Source: Clostridia bacterium | Lineage (GTDB): Bacteria > Bacillota > Clostridia > Oscillospirales > CAG-272 | DNA: 7,848 nucleotides | Direction of reading: 5' to 3' | Assembly: GCA_017540285.1 (NCBI GenBank) | Contig: JAFYBI010000511.1 | Coordinates: forward strand, 1 to 7,848 | Shown: positions 1 through 6,103 of the stretch, one piece after another | Position numbering within the stretch: the stretch's first letter is position 1 | Layout: each line of letters opens with the position of its first letter | Position numbers and translations under genes: made by a program | Notes under the pieces: model-generated | The model's input: the letters and a program-made list of their open reading frames with translations, nothing else | Told to the model about the DNA's origin: nothing | Database searches by the model: none

Positions 1-157
1 CGCGCGCTACCTCGCCGGCTGGGAGGGCTACGAGGCCAAGATCACGAACAAGAAGGCCGCCGACGTCGACAAGAGCGGCGCGATCGACGCCAAGGACCGC
101 ATGATCCTCGCGCGCTACCTCGCCGGGTGGGCCGGGTACGATTCGTATTTCAATTAA
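1..157 (+). CDS. C-terminal end of a dockerin-containing protein (5' end outside window)
   Basis: The first 51 codons visible (reading from base 2, stop TAA at 155-157) encode the end of a type I dockerin. The end of the first duplicated segment (ARYLAGWEGY) is followed by a second calcium-loop segment D-V-D-K-S-G-A-I-D-A-K-D, helix RMILARYLAGW and a short tail ending in YFN. Dockerins bind cohesin domains on a scaffold or cell-surface protein and dock the enzyme or adhesin they are attached to. The second loop has Ser at loop position 5, where the dockerins of the next two genes have Asp. Its tail also differs from theirs (DSYFN rather than AKYFETETAN). The catalytic or binding part lies upstream of the window, so function cannot be assigned. 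The next gene starts 61 nt downstream on the same strand. Confidence 0.9.
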   Translation, partial: ARYLAGWEGYEAKITNKKAADVDKSGAIDAKDRMILARYLAGWAGYDSYFN

Positions 158-207
158 ACGCAGCCGCCGGTCCTTCCGGGGACGGAAAAACGGTTCTCAG
201 AACACGC

Positions 208-213
208 AGGAGG
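208..213 (+). promoter_or_regulatory. Ribosome binding site for the transglutaminase-like dockerin protein
   Basis: A perfect AGGAGG lies 5 nt before the ATG at 219. It supports that start, which is followed directly by a signal peptide. No convincing promoter or + strand terminator is visible in the 61-nt gap 158-218, so the gene is probably co-transcribed with the one before it. Confidence 0.85.
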
Positions 214-218
214 GTTTT

Positions 219-2474
219 ATGAAACAGAGAAAGCTGCTGTCCGCACTGTTCGCGGCCGTGCTGCTCCTCACGGTCTTCCCGATCGGCGCATCCGCCATGG
301 ACGCGCGCTCCACGCTCAGCGAAAAGGACCGGGGCGTGTATGACAGCCTGAAAACACAGATCGAAGCGGTGGCGTCCGGGGAGGCGAGCACGACGGTCTT
401 CACGGTGGAATGCCCCGGGTTTCAGGCGCTTTGGACGCTCGAAGAGCTCGGCGCCGGCGAGACCGCAGAGGGGGCGTCCATCCTGATGGACAGGATGGAT
501 AAACACTGCGTGGACGATCCGGATGCGGTGCTGCTCGCCCTTTTGACCGATCTGCCGTACGATTTCTATTGGTTCGACAAGACTTATTTCAATGAAGAAA
601 CGCAGGAAAGCGCGGTCGCGTATACCATCCCGGACGGCGTCGCCGGGATGACGGACGGATCCGGAACCACCTGCCTTTTCCCGGGAAGCTATGACCCGGA
701 CTCGGGGGAAGAAACCGCGACGCTGACCTATGAGTTTTCTCTGCGGGTCTCGAAGGACTACGGCACCCTCTATGAGGTGGACCCGGCCGAGGCTGCCAGA
801 GCGCAGATCCTGCCGAATGCGCAGGAGATCGTCGGCAAGTACGCGGGCGCGTCCGATTATGAGAAGCTCGTCGGCTATTCCGCCGCGATCTGCGAGCTCA
901 CGGACTACAACGACGACGCGGCGGCCGGGGACGTCTCCTTCGGCGATCCGTGGCAGCCCGTCTGCGTTTTCGACGGCGATCCCGGCACAAAGGTCGTCTG
1001 CGAAGGGTATTCCAAGGCGTTCAAGGTCCTCTGCGACCTGACCGATTTCGAGAGCTCCCGCATCGAATGCCGCCTGGTGACCGGAATGCTGAGCGGCGGA
1101 ACGGGCGCGGGGCCGCACATGTGGAACGTCGTCACGATGGAGAACGGGAAGAACTACCTCGTCGACGTGACGAACTGCGACAGCCACGACGATCCCGCCC
1201 GCTTCCTCCTGCGCGGCGGAGAACCTGACGAGCCCGGCGTCTACACGTTCGACGGGCTGACCTTCGTCTATGACGCGGAGACCGAGGCACTCTGGCCGGA
1301 GACCGCACGGACCCTCGCCGCTCAGGATTACGATCCCTCAGCCGCCGTGAAGACGTACCGGCTGACTGCGGCCGTTCCCGGCGGAGGCGGCGCCGTGACC
1401 TGCTCACCCGAGAGCGAGAGCGCGGACGGCTATTATCCCGCGGGGACCGAGATCACCGTGACCGCGGCGCCGAAGGATGAGAACTTCGAATTCGTCGAGT
1501 GGCAGGACGGCGCGGGCAAAACCGTCGGCACGCAGAACCCGTACATGCTGACGCTGAACGAGGACACCGTGCTGAACGCCGTCTTCCTGGACAATACCCC
1601 GCCGGCGCACGAGCACACGCCCGGCGAGCCGGTGAAGGAAAACGTAAAACCCGCGACCTGCACCAAAGACGGGAGCCACGACGAGGTCGTGATCTGCACC
1701 GAATGCGGCGAGGAGATCAGCCGGACAACGGTCACGGATTACGCGCTCGGGCACGAATGGGATGCGCCGACCTATGAATGGTCCGAGGACAACCGCTCTG
1801 CGACGGCGACCCGCGTGTGTAAGCATGACGCCTCGCACCGGGATTCCGAAGAAGTCAAGACGACCGCCAAAGTGAAGATCAAAGCGACCTGCACGGAGAT
1901 GGGCACGACGACCTACACGGCGGCCTTCACGAACAAGGCGTTCACGGCGCAGACGAAGGATGTGCAGGACATCCCCGTGAAGGACCATACGCCCGGCGAG
2001 GCGGTGAAGAAGAACGAGGTCCCCGCGACCTGCACCGAGGCAGGACATTATGACACCGTGACCTGCTGCACCGCCTGCGGGAAGGAGCTCATGTGGCTCG
2101 TGACCGAGGTCCCGGCGACGGGCCACCTCTGGGACGACGGCGTCGAGACGGCCGCGCCCACGACGACGGCGCCGGGCGTCATGACCTACACCTGCACGGT
2201 CTGCGGCGAGACCCGGACCGAGGAGATCCCGCAGCTGACGGTGAAGACCGGCGACGTCAACGCGGACGGCGACGTCAACGCCACCGACCGCATGATCCTC
2301 GCGCGGTATCTTGCCGGGTGGGAAGGCTACGAAGAGAAGATTCTGTCCATGGACGCCGCCGACATCGACAAAGATGGCGACATCACCGCCAAGGACCGCA
2401 TGATCCTCGCGCGGTATCTTGCCGGATGGGAAGGCTACGCAAAGTATTTCGAGACGGAGACTGCCAATCGGTGA
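219..2474 (+). CDS. Secreted transglutaminase-like protein with InlB-B-type repeat, Cys-rich repeats and C-terminal dockerin
   Basis: This is a 751-aa exported modular protein. Residues 1-26 are a signal peptide (basic MKQRK, hydrophobic core, likely cleavage after ASA). Residues about 30-360 hold a transglutaminase-like/cysteine-peptidase-like region. Cys261 in VVCEGYSKAF, His300 in GPHMWNVV and Asp316 in YLVDVTNCD match the order and spacing of the family's Cys-His-Asp triad, so activity (protein cross-linking, deamidation or peptide cleavage) is possible. Residues about 379-457 resemble a divergent InlB B-repeat (FVEWQDG, then TVLNAVF). Residues about 464-673 are Cys-rich repeats: two related modules start HTPGE-VK (466, 590), and CxxCG knuckles occur at 493, 617 and 659. 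Residues about 677-740 form a type I dockerin with calcium loops at D679/N681/D683/D690 and D715/D717/D719/D726. The module order suggests a catalytic head on a spacer docked to a cohesin partner. The next gene, also dockerin-tagged, starts 39 nt downstream. Domain calls are by eye; the substrate is unknown. Confidence 0.85.
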   Translation: MKQRKLLSALFAAVLLLTVFPIGASAMDARSTLSEKDRGVYDSLKTQIEAVASGEASTTVFTVECPGFQALWTLEELGAGETAEGASILMDRMDKHCVDDPDAVLLALLTDLPYDFYWFDKTYFNEETQESAVAYTIPDGVAGMTDGSGTTCLFPGSYDPDSGEETATLTYEFSLRVSKDYGTLYEVDPAEAARAQILPNAQEIVGKYAGASDYEKLVGYSAAICELTDYNDDAAAGDVSFGDPWQPVCVFDGDPGTKVVCEGYSKAFKVLCDLTDFESSRIECRLVTGMLSGGTGAGPHMWNVVTMENGKNYLVDVTNCDSHDDPARFLLRGGEPDEPGVYTFDGLTFVYDAETEALWPETARTLAAQDYDPSAAVKTYRLTAAVPGGGGAVTCSPESESADGYYPAGTEITVTAAPKDENFEFVEWQDGAGKTVGTQNPYMLTLNEDTVLNAVFLDNTPPAHEHTPGEPVKENVKPATCTKDGSHDEVVICTECGEEISRTTVTDYALGHEWDAPTYEWSEDNRSATATRVCKHDASHRDSEEVKTTAKVKIKATCTEMGTTTYTAAFTNKAFTAQTKDVQDIPVKDHTPGEAVKKNEVPATCTEAGHYDTVTCCTACGKELMWLVTEVPATGHLWDDGVETAAPTTTAPGVMTYTCTVCGETRTEEIPQLTVKTGDVNADGDVNATDRMILARYLAGWEGYEEKILSMDAADIDKDGDITAKDRMILARYLAGWEGYAKYFETETANR
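2247..2474 (+). repeat. Dockerin-coding repeat, copy 1 (with internal 45-nt direct repeat)
   Basis: These 228 nt, from the first dockerin loop to the stop codon, match 3159-3386 without gaps. I count 18 mismatches (about 92% identity), and the last 43 nt before the penultimate codon's difference are identical. Inside this copy, 2286-2330 and 2394-2438 are 45-nt direct repeats with one mismatch. They encode the two copies of DRMILARYLAGWEGY. A more diverged copy of the same 45-nt unit is at 95-139. Confidence 0.9.
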
Positions 2475-2500
2475 GCCGAAGAACAACACGACAAACAACG

Positions 2501-2507
2501 AAGGAGA
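2501..2507 (+). promoter_or_regulatory. Ribosome binding site for the CAP-dockerin gene
   Basis: AAGGAGA lies 6 nt before the ATG at 2514. It sits in a purine-rich, unstructured 39-nt gap after the preceding stop codon, which fits translation from a shared transcript. Confidence 0.8.
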
Positions 2508-2513
2508 ACGACC

Positions 2514-3386
2514 ATGAAACGAATCCTTTCCCTCCTCATCGCAGGTATCCTGTGCATCCCGCTTCTGGCGGTGACAGCTGATGCAGCCGCACCGGCTTCC
2601 TTCAGCGGGACCTTCCGGCAGGGCTATGCGCGTACGGTCGCGGAGATGGTGAACACCTTCCGCACCGGCAGCGAGGCATGGTTCTGGAATGAGGACAACA
2701 CGACCAAGACCGTTTACAACACCGCGGACGGCACCGCCCTGAAAACGCTGACCTACGACTACGCGCTGGAGCAGATCGCGATGCAGCGGGCGGTCGAGCT
2801 CGCGCGTCTCTTCTCACACTCGCGGCCGAACGGGACCATATGCTTTTCCTGCACCTATGACGGATATCAAAGCTGGGGTGAAAACATCGCCGCGGGTCAT
2901 CGGACGCCGGCAGAAGTCGTGGACGCCTGGAAGGAGACCAATGACCCCTATGCAGGGCAGGGTCACCGCAGAAACATGCTGATGAAGGACTACACCGCCA
3001 TCGGCGTGGCCTGCTTCGAGTGCGACGGCATGCTGTACTGGGTGCAGGAATTCAGTTACCTCACCAGCACCACCCCGGCGACGGATCCCTGTGAGGACAA
3101 GGTCGACTGTACGGTGGACAGCGACGGGAACGTGACCTATGAAACCTTCAAAGCCAGGACCGGCGACGTCAATGCGGACGGCAAGGTCGACGCCACCGAC
3201 CGCATGATCCTCGCGCGTTACCTCGCCGGGTGGGAAGGCTACGAAGATAAAATCCTGTCCATGGACGCCGCCGACATCGACAAAGACGGCGACATCACCG
3301 CCTCCGACCGCATGATCCTCGCCCGCTATCTTGCCGGGTGGGAAGGCTACGCAAAGTATTTCGAGACGGAGACTGCCAATCAGTGA
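2514..3386 (+). CDS. Secreted CAP/SCP-like (PR-1 family) protein with C-terminal dockerin
   Basis: This is a 290-aa exported protein. Residues 1-24 are a signal peptide (MKR, then a hydrophobic stretch; likely cleavage after ADA). There is no lipobox around the internal Cys14. Residues about 40-180 form a CAP domain: helix ALEQIAMQRAVELARLFSHS with His102 and RPNG, then WGENIA with Glu123, then GQGHRRNML with His151, then AIGVACFECDGMLYWVQEF. His102, Glu123 and His151, probably with Glu95, correspond to the His/Glu cavity residues of CAP proteins. CAP domains in bacteria are mostly of unknown activity; lipid or metal binding and peptidase-like roles have been proposed for relatives. Two CxxC pairs (110/113 and 167/170) are unusual. 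Residues about 216-279 are a type I dockerin with loops at D218/N220/D222/D229 and D254/D256/D258/D265. The dockerin is nearly identical to that of the preceding gene, with which it is probably co-transcribed. A strong hairpin terminator follows. Confidence 0.9.
   Translation: MKRILSLLIAGILCIPLLAVTADAAAPASFSGTFRQGYARTVAEMVNTFRTGSEAWFWNEDNTTKTVYNTADGTALKTLTYDYALEQIAMQRAVELARLFSHSRPNGTICFSCTYDGYQSWGENIAAGHRTPAEVVDAWKETNDPYAGQGHRRNMLMKDYTAIGVACFECDGMLYWVQEFSYLTSTTPATDPCEDKVDCTVDSDGNVTYETFKARTGDVNADGKVDATDRMILARYLAGWEGYEDKILSMDAADIDKDGDITASDRMILARYLAGWEGYAKYFETETANQ
3159..3386 (+). repeat. Dockerin-coding repeat, copy 2
   Basis: This is the partner of 2247-2474: same length, about 92% nucleotide identity, and only five amino-acid differences over 75 residues (D/K, N/D, E/D, K/S, R/Q). 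The internal 45-nt units are at 3198-3242 and 3306-3350 and are more diverged from each other than those in copy 1. Confidence 0.9.
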
Positions 3387-3405
3387 GCTTCTCTATCCAC
3401 ACGTC

Positions 3406-3442
3406 AAAAACAGCCGTTCGGTTTTGTGGCCGGACGGCTGTT
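3406..3442. terminator. Bidirectional intrinsic terminator between convergent genes
   Basis: The arms 3409-3421 and 3430-3442 form a 13-bp stem with one G-T wobble and an 8-nt loop. Read on the - strand, the stem runs into five T's (the A-run at 3406-3410), a good terminator for the beta-helix gene. Read on the + strand, it is followed by T-rich TTCTGTTGTTCTG, adequate for the dockerin operon. It sits in the 98-nt gap between two stop codons of converging genes, the position expected for a shared terminator. Confidence 0.85.
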
Positions 3443-3484
3443 CTGTTGTTCTGTTCATTCATGCTGCGGGGCAGGACCCCGGGG

Positions 3485-4543
3485 TCATTCCGTATCCCCC
3501 ACGGGCTCGCCGAGGTTTCCGTCAAAGCGGCAGCTGCCCAGGCCGTCCCAGCGGATGGTCTCCTTCATCGAGCCGTGGTGCATCGCGTTGTTGGCGAAGA
3601 CGCAGTAGTCGCAGCCGCGGATCACCATCGCAATGTCCGGGCTCCACGCGCCCTGCCCGTTGTCGTCCCGTCCGCGGCGGAGAGTATTCCCCGTAAAGGT
3701 CACGTTGACGCATTTCTCCATCAGCACGTGGGAGTTCTCCTCCTCCGTCTCGAGACCCGGTCCCGGCTTGCCGCTGCGGTTGATGAGATTGCCGGTGATC
3801 GTCACCGATTCCATCCCGCCGTCCGGCGCGCCGAGCTTGAGCGCGGGTCCGCCGCTGCGGTCGAAGTAGTTCCCGGTGATGTTCATGGTGTTCCCGGACG
3901 GGATCACGAAGCCGCCGACCCGGTTCCACTCCACGCGGTTGCCCGTCGTCGTGACGGAGCAGGCGACCGGTCCGCCGAGGATGCCGCCGTTCGCGTTGCC
4001 GGAAAACCAGTTGTCCAGAATGAAGCCGTCCCAGCCGTCGATGTAGAGACCCGCGCCGCCGCTGAAGCAGAGCATGCTGTGGCGGATCGAGAAGCACCAG
4101 ATGTGCTCGAGGTGCACGGCGTCCCCGGTGAAGTGCCCGATCTTGCAGTCGTCGATCGTGGGGGTGTCTTCCCTGCCGCCGCCGTTGTAGACCGGCCAGT
4201 ACAGCTTGACGCCGTGAATGCGCTCGCCGAGCCGGCAGCCCTCGAGGTTCATGCCGGAGATCTGGACGCCGAACGCCCCGGTGATGTCGATCATGCAGTC
4301 GGTGTCCGCCGTGTTCAGCCGGAAAATCGAGCCGCCGTAGCCGCCGAACAGCCACGCGGACGTGCCGGAGAGCTTGGTCTGCGGACGCATGACGAGCCGC
4401 CCGGTGAGGTAGATCCCCGGCGGGACCGTCACCTCGCCCATGCATTCGCCCGCCAGATCGAGCGCCCGCTGGATGGCGGCGGTGGAGTCGGTCACGCCGT
4501 CCGGCACCGCGCCGTAATCGAGGATGTTGAAAATGTTTGCCAT
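3485..4543 (-). CDS. Right-handed parallel beta-helix protein (pectate-lyase-3-like superfamily)
   Basis: This is a 352-aa protein starting MANIFNILDYGAVPDGVTDS. That opening, plus TAAIQRALDLA and VPPGIYLTG, is the N-terminal signature of pectate-lyase-3/polygalacturonase-type beta-helix proteins. Later come repeated short-strand turns typical of beta-helix coils: ITGNYFDRSG, ITGNLINRSG, FTGNTLRRG, FANNAMHHG. The family includes polysaccharide lyases, glycoside hydrolases and sugar epimerases, so a role on a sugar polymer or oligosaccharide is likely; the exact reaction cannot be read from the sequence. There is no signal peptide or membrane segment, which suggests a cytoplasmic protein. The frame stays open further upstream to 4813, into the oxidoreductase gene. 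The ATG at 4543 is preferred because it has a ribosome binding site, the family motif begins at once, and it lies 29 nt after the upstream gene's stop. It is the second gene of a two-gene unit ending at the 3406-3442 terminator. Confidence 0.85.
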   Translation of the reverse strand: MANIFNILDYGAVPDGVTDSTAAIQRALDLAGECMGEVTVPPGIYLTGRLVMRPQTKLSGTSAWLFGGYGGSIFRLNTADTDCMIDITGAFGVQISGMNLEGCRLGERIHGVKLYWPVYNGGGREDTPTIDDCKIGHFTGDAVHLEHIWCFSIRHSMLCFSGGAGLYIDGWDGFILDNWFSGNANGGILGGPVACSVTTTGNRVEWNRVGGFVIPSGNTMNITGNYFDRSGGPALKLGAPDGGMESVTITGNLINRSGKPGPGLETEEENSHVLMEKCVNVTFTGNTLRRGRDDNGQGAWSPDIAMVIRGCDYCVFANNAMHHGSMKETIRWDGLGSCRFDGNLGEPVGDTE

Positions 4544-4552
4544 GATGAGCGT

Positions 4553-4558
4553 CCTCCC
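4553..4558 (-). promoter_or_regulatory. Ribosome binding site that fixes the start of the beta-helix gene
   Basis: On the - strand GGGAGG lies 9 nt before the ATG at 4543. It decides against the longer open frame beginning at 4813, whose extra 90 residues overlap the upstream gene and are Arg/Gly/Ala-rich, as expected of out-of-frame translation in GC-rich DNA. Confidence 0.75.
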
Positions 4559-4572
4559 GGTCCGGCTGTCCG

Positions 4573-5820
4573 TCAGCCCGGCTCGCCCGCCAGCCACTTC
4601 CGGCGGACTTCCTCGTAGACCCGGTCGTCGATGACCGGCTGCTTCCACTGCGCGGCTGTCGGCGAGACGTACATGTCCCCCGCCGATTCCTCGAACGTGC
4701 AGAAGGTGTCGTGCCGCACGCGGTCCCGCTCCTCCGGTCTGCGCAGGTCGGGCACGTCGAGGGTCCTGCCGCCCTCCACGATGGACCGGTACGCAAGGAT
4801 GCCCGGGATACACATGTCGACCGCGCGGTATACGTCCACCGCCTCCGCAAGGGCCGCCTCGTCGCCGAGGATGGAACGGACGAAGTAGTGCGTCGTGAAG
4901 TAGTCGCTGCCGCCGTGACCGGTTCCCTCCGCGCCTTCGAGCCGGAACGCGGGGGCGTATTTCTCATGCTCGCCGACGCAGTTGCCGCCGGTCTCCCGCC
5001 AGACGTGCAGGTTTCCGCCGTCCCAGCGGTCGGTCTCCATCGAGCCGCGCGTCCCGTACATCTCGTAGTTGATGGAACCCGGCTCGCGCTTCAGACCGCC
5101 GTGGATGCTCTTCACGACCGCGCCGTTCTCGAGCGTCACCATCTCCATGCCGAACGCCCCGGCCCGCGCGCCGAGCTTGATCATGAATTCCGCCTCCTGC
5201 CCTTCGAGCCCGACGACCTTGATGGGCCGGAGTCCCGTGGCGTGGAGGATCGGGCCGAGGGAGTGCGTGCAGTAGAACGTGGAGGCGTCGCGGTTGCGCC
5301 AGTGATCGCGCTCCCCGTACGTGATCTGCGGCCAGATCGACGCGCAGTCGTGGATGTATTCGCCCTCCGCGTACATCAGCTCGCCGATGTCGCCCGCGCG
5401 GTACAGCCGCCGCATCTCCGCCGTGGTGTTGAAGAAGCAGTAGTTCTCCGCGTACTGGTAGACCTTTCCGCTCGCCTCGACCGCCTCGATCAGGGCGACG
5501 GCCTCCGCGAGGTTCGCGCAGGTCAGCACCTCGCTCATGATGTGCCGTCCGCTCTTCAGAAGCCGCACGGCGAATTTCGCGTGCTCATGCGCGTAGTTCG
5601 CCAGCACGACCGCGTCCATGTCGCAGGTAAAGAAGTCCTCGAAGTTCTCGAAGAGCGCGACCTTCAAGCCCGCGTCCTCCGCCGTTTTCCCCGCCGCATC
5701 GAGGGAGGGGCGGTGCTTGTCGCAGATCGCCGTCACCTCCGCGTCCGGGTTGCGGAGAAGCTGGTGGATCATCGTCATGCCGCGGTGCGCGCCGAACACG
5801 CCGATTTTCAGTTTTGCCAT
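4573..5820 (-). CDS. Gfo/Idh/MocA-family oxidoreductase, atypical motif residues
   Basis: This is a 415-aa protein with the family layout. An N-terminal Rossmann NAD(P)-binding domain covers about 4-125: KIGVFGAHRGMTMI, AICDKH after the second strand, VVLANYAHEHAKFAVRLLKSG. The C-terminal substrate/dimer domain runs from about 130 and includes THSLGPILHATG (His186), YEMYGTRGSME and a C-terminal helix RAVDMCIPGILAYRSI. Relatives oxidise or reduce sugars, inositols or sugar derivatives, and GH109 members hydrolyse glycosides with NAD. Two hallmarks are changed: the usual EKP motif after GRHIM reads SEVLT, so the catalytic-type Lys is Val98, and the second glycine of GxGxxG is His12. Whether these are normal for its subfamily cannot be settled here. 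No signal peptide. It is the first gene of a unit with the beta-helix gene (29-nt gap), preceded by AGGAGG at 5829-5834, 8 nt from the ATG, and by a strong promoter at 5976-6004. A sugar-modifying pathway is inferred; the substrate is unknown. Confidence 0.88.
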   Translation of the reverse strand: MAKLKIGVFGAHRGMTMIHQLLRNPDAEVTAICDKHRPSLDAAGKTAEDAGLKVALFENFEDFFTCDMDAVVLANYAHEHAKFAVRLLKSGRHIMSEVLTCANLAEAVALIEAVEASGKVYQYAENYCFFNTTAEMRRLYRAGDIGELMYAEGEYIHDCASIWPQITYGERDHWRNRDASTFYCTHSLGPILHATGLRPIKVVGLEGQEAEFMIKLGARAGAFGMEMVTLENGAVVKSIHGGLKREPGSINYEMYGTRGSMETDRWDGGNLHVWRETGGNCVGEHEKYAPAFRLEGAEGTGHGGSDYFTTHYFVRSILGDEAALAEAVDVYRAVDMCIPGILAYRSIVEGGRTLDVPDLRRPEERDRVRHDTFCTFEESAGDMYVSPTAAQWKQPVIDDRVYEEVRRKWLAGEPG

Positions 5821-5969
5821 GATGAAAGCCTCCTGTCATGATGAATGTCGATTGCCGCCCCGGCGGTTTTTGCCCGGGTATCGTGCGGAAAAGAAACGGC
5901 TGATGCCCGATCCGCACATCCACGCCGCAGAACGGTCTTGCGCGGCCCGGGAAGGCGGACTCTCTTTCC
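5821..5969 (-). other. Structured 5' leader of the oxidoreductase/beta-helix unit
   Basis: About 150 nt separate the predicted transcription start (near 5969) from the ATG. The leader can form a perfect 7-bp stem between 5883-5889 and 5911-5917 with a 21-nt loop. Two CCCGGG palindromes (5873-5878 and 5946-5951) flank this stem and could pair around it. I recognise no known riboswitch class, and no clear terminator-type hairpin plus T-run is present. The ribosome binding site at 5829-5834 lies outside these stems. Confidence 0.4.
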
Positions 5970-5975
5970 GGATCC

Positions 5976-6004
5976 ATTTTACCGTAATCTCGCCGCCCTG
6001 TCAA
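5976..6004 (-). promoter_or_regulatory. Sigma-A (sigma-70 type) promoter for the oxidoreductase/beta-helix unit
   Basis: Read on the - strand: TTGACA (6004-5999), a spacer of exactly 17 nt, then TAAAAT (5981-5976). The -35 box is a perfect consensus match and the -10 box has one mismatch to TATAAT. It lies in the intergenic gap just downstream of the terminator of the preceding - strand gene, in the correct orientation. It is the clearest promoter in the window. Confidence 0.85.
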
Positions 6005-6040
6005 TGGGGAACGGCGAATTCCCGGCGATTTTCTCCGCGG

Positions 6041-6074
6041 GAACAAAACGACCCGCGGCAGCGCGTACCGCGGG
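6041..6074 (-). terminator. Intrinsic terminator of the MscS-OYE unit
   Basis: On the - strand, 30 nt after the stop at 6104, a perfect 7-bp GC stem (6068-6074 with 6052-6058, 9-nt loop) is followed by TCGTTTTGTTC. The T-run is short and interrupted, so termination may be partial. Its place between a stop codon and the next gene's promoter supports the call. Confidence 0.65.
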
Positions 6075-6103
6075 CAGTTTGATCGCATGTGACCGGACGC
6101 CGG

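Noticed and set aside
168..190. GC hairpin in the gap after the first dockerin gene
   Set aside because: The stem has a mismatch and a wobble and is followed by A's, not T's, on the + strand, so it does not fit an intrinsic terminator for that gene.
193..203. Perfect 5-1-5 palindrome GTTCTCAGAAC before the gene at 219
   Set aside because: It is short, with no promoter boxes around it, and such palindromes occur by chance; I would not call it an operator.
150..1187. Open - strand frame of 345 codons antisense to the transglutaminase-like gene
   Set aside because: It has no domain, its composition is Arg/Val-biased, and it covers the signal peptide and triad region of the real gene.
3338..4618. 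Open + strand frame of 426 codons antisense to the beta-helix gene
   Set aside because: It begins inside the dockerin of the CAP gene, runs through a terminator hairpin and lies opposite a gene with clear family motifs. Its translation is rich in Ala/Arg/Val/Pro without any domain, as expected from GC-rich antisense DNA.
4544..4813. Extended N-terminus of the beta-helix protein from a start at 4813
   Set aside because: The extra 90 residues overlap the oxidoreductase gene and look out-of-frame, whereas the ATG at 4543 has a ribosome binding site and begins the family motif.
4711..5841. Open + strand frame of 376 codons antisense to the oxidoreductase gene
   Set aside because: It has no recognisable motif and biased Arg/Val/Ala composition, and it is fully opposite a well-supported Gfo/Idh gene.
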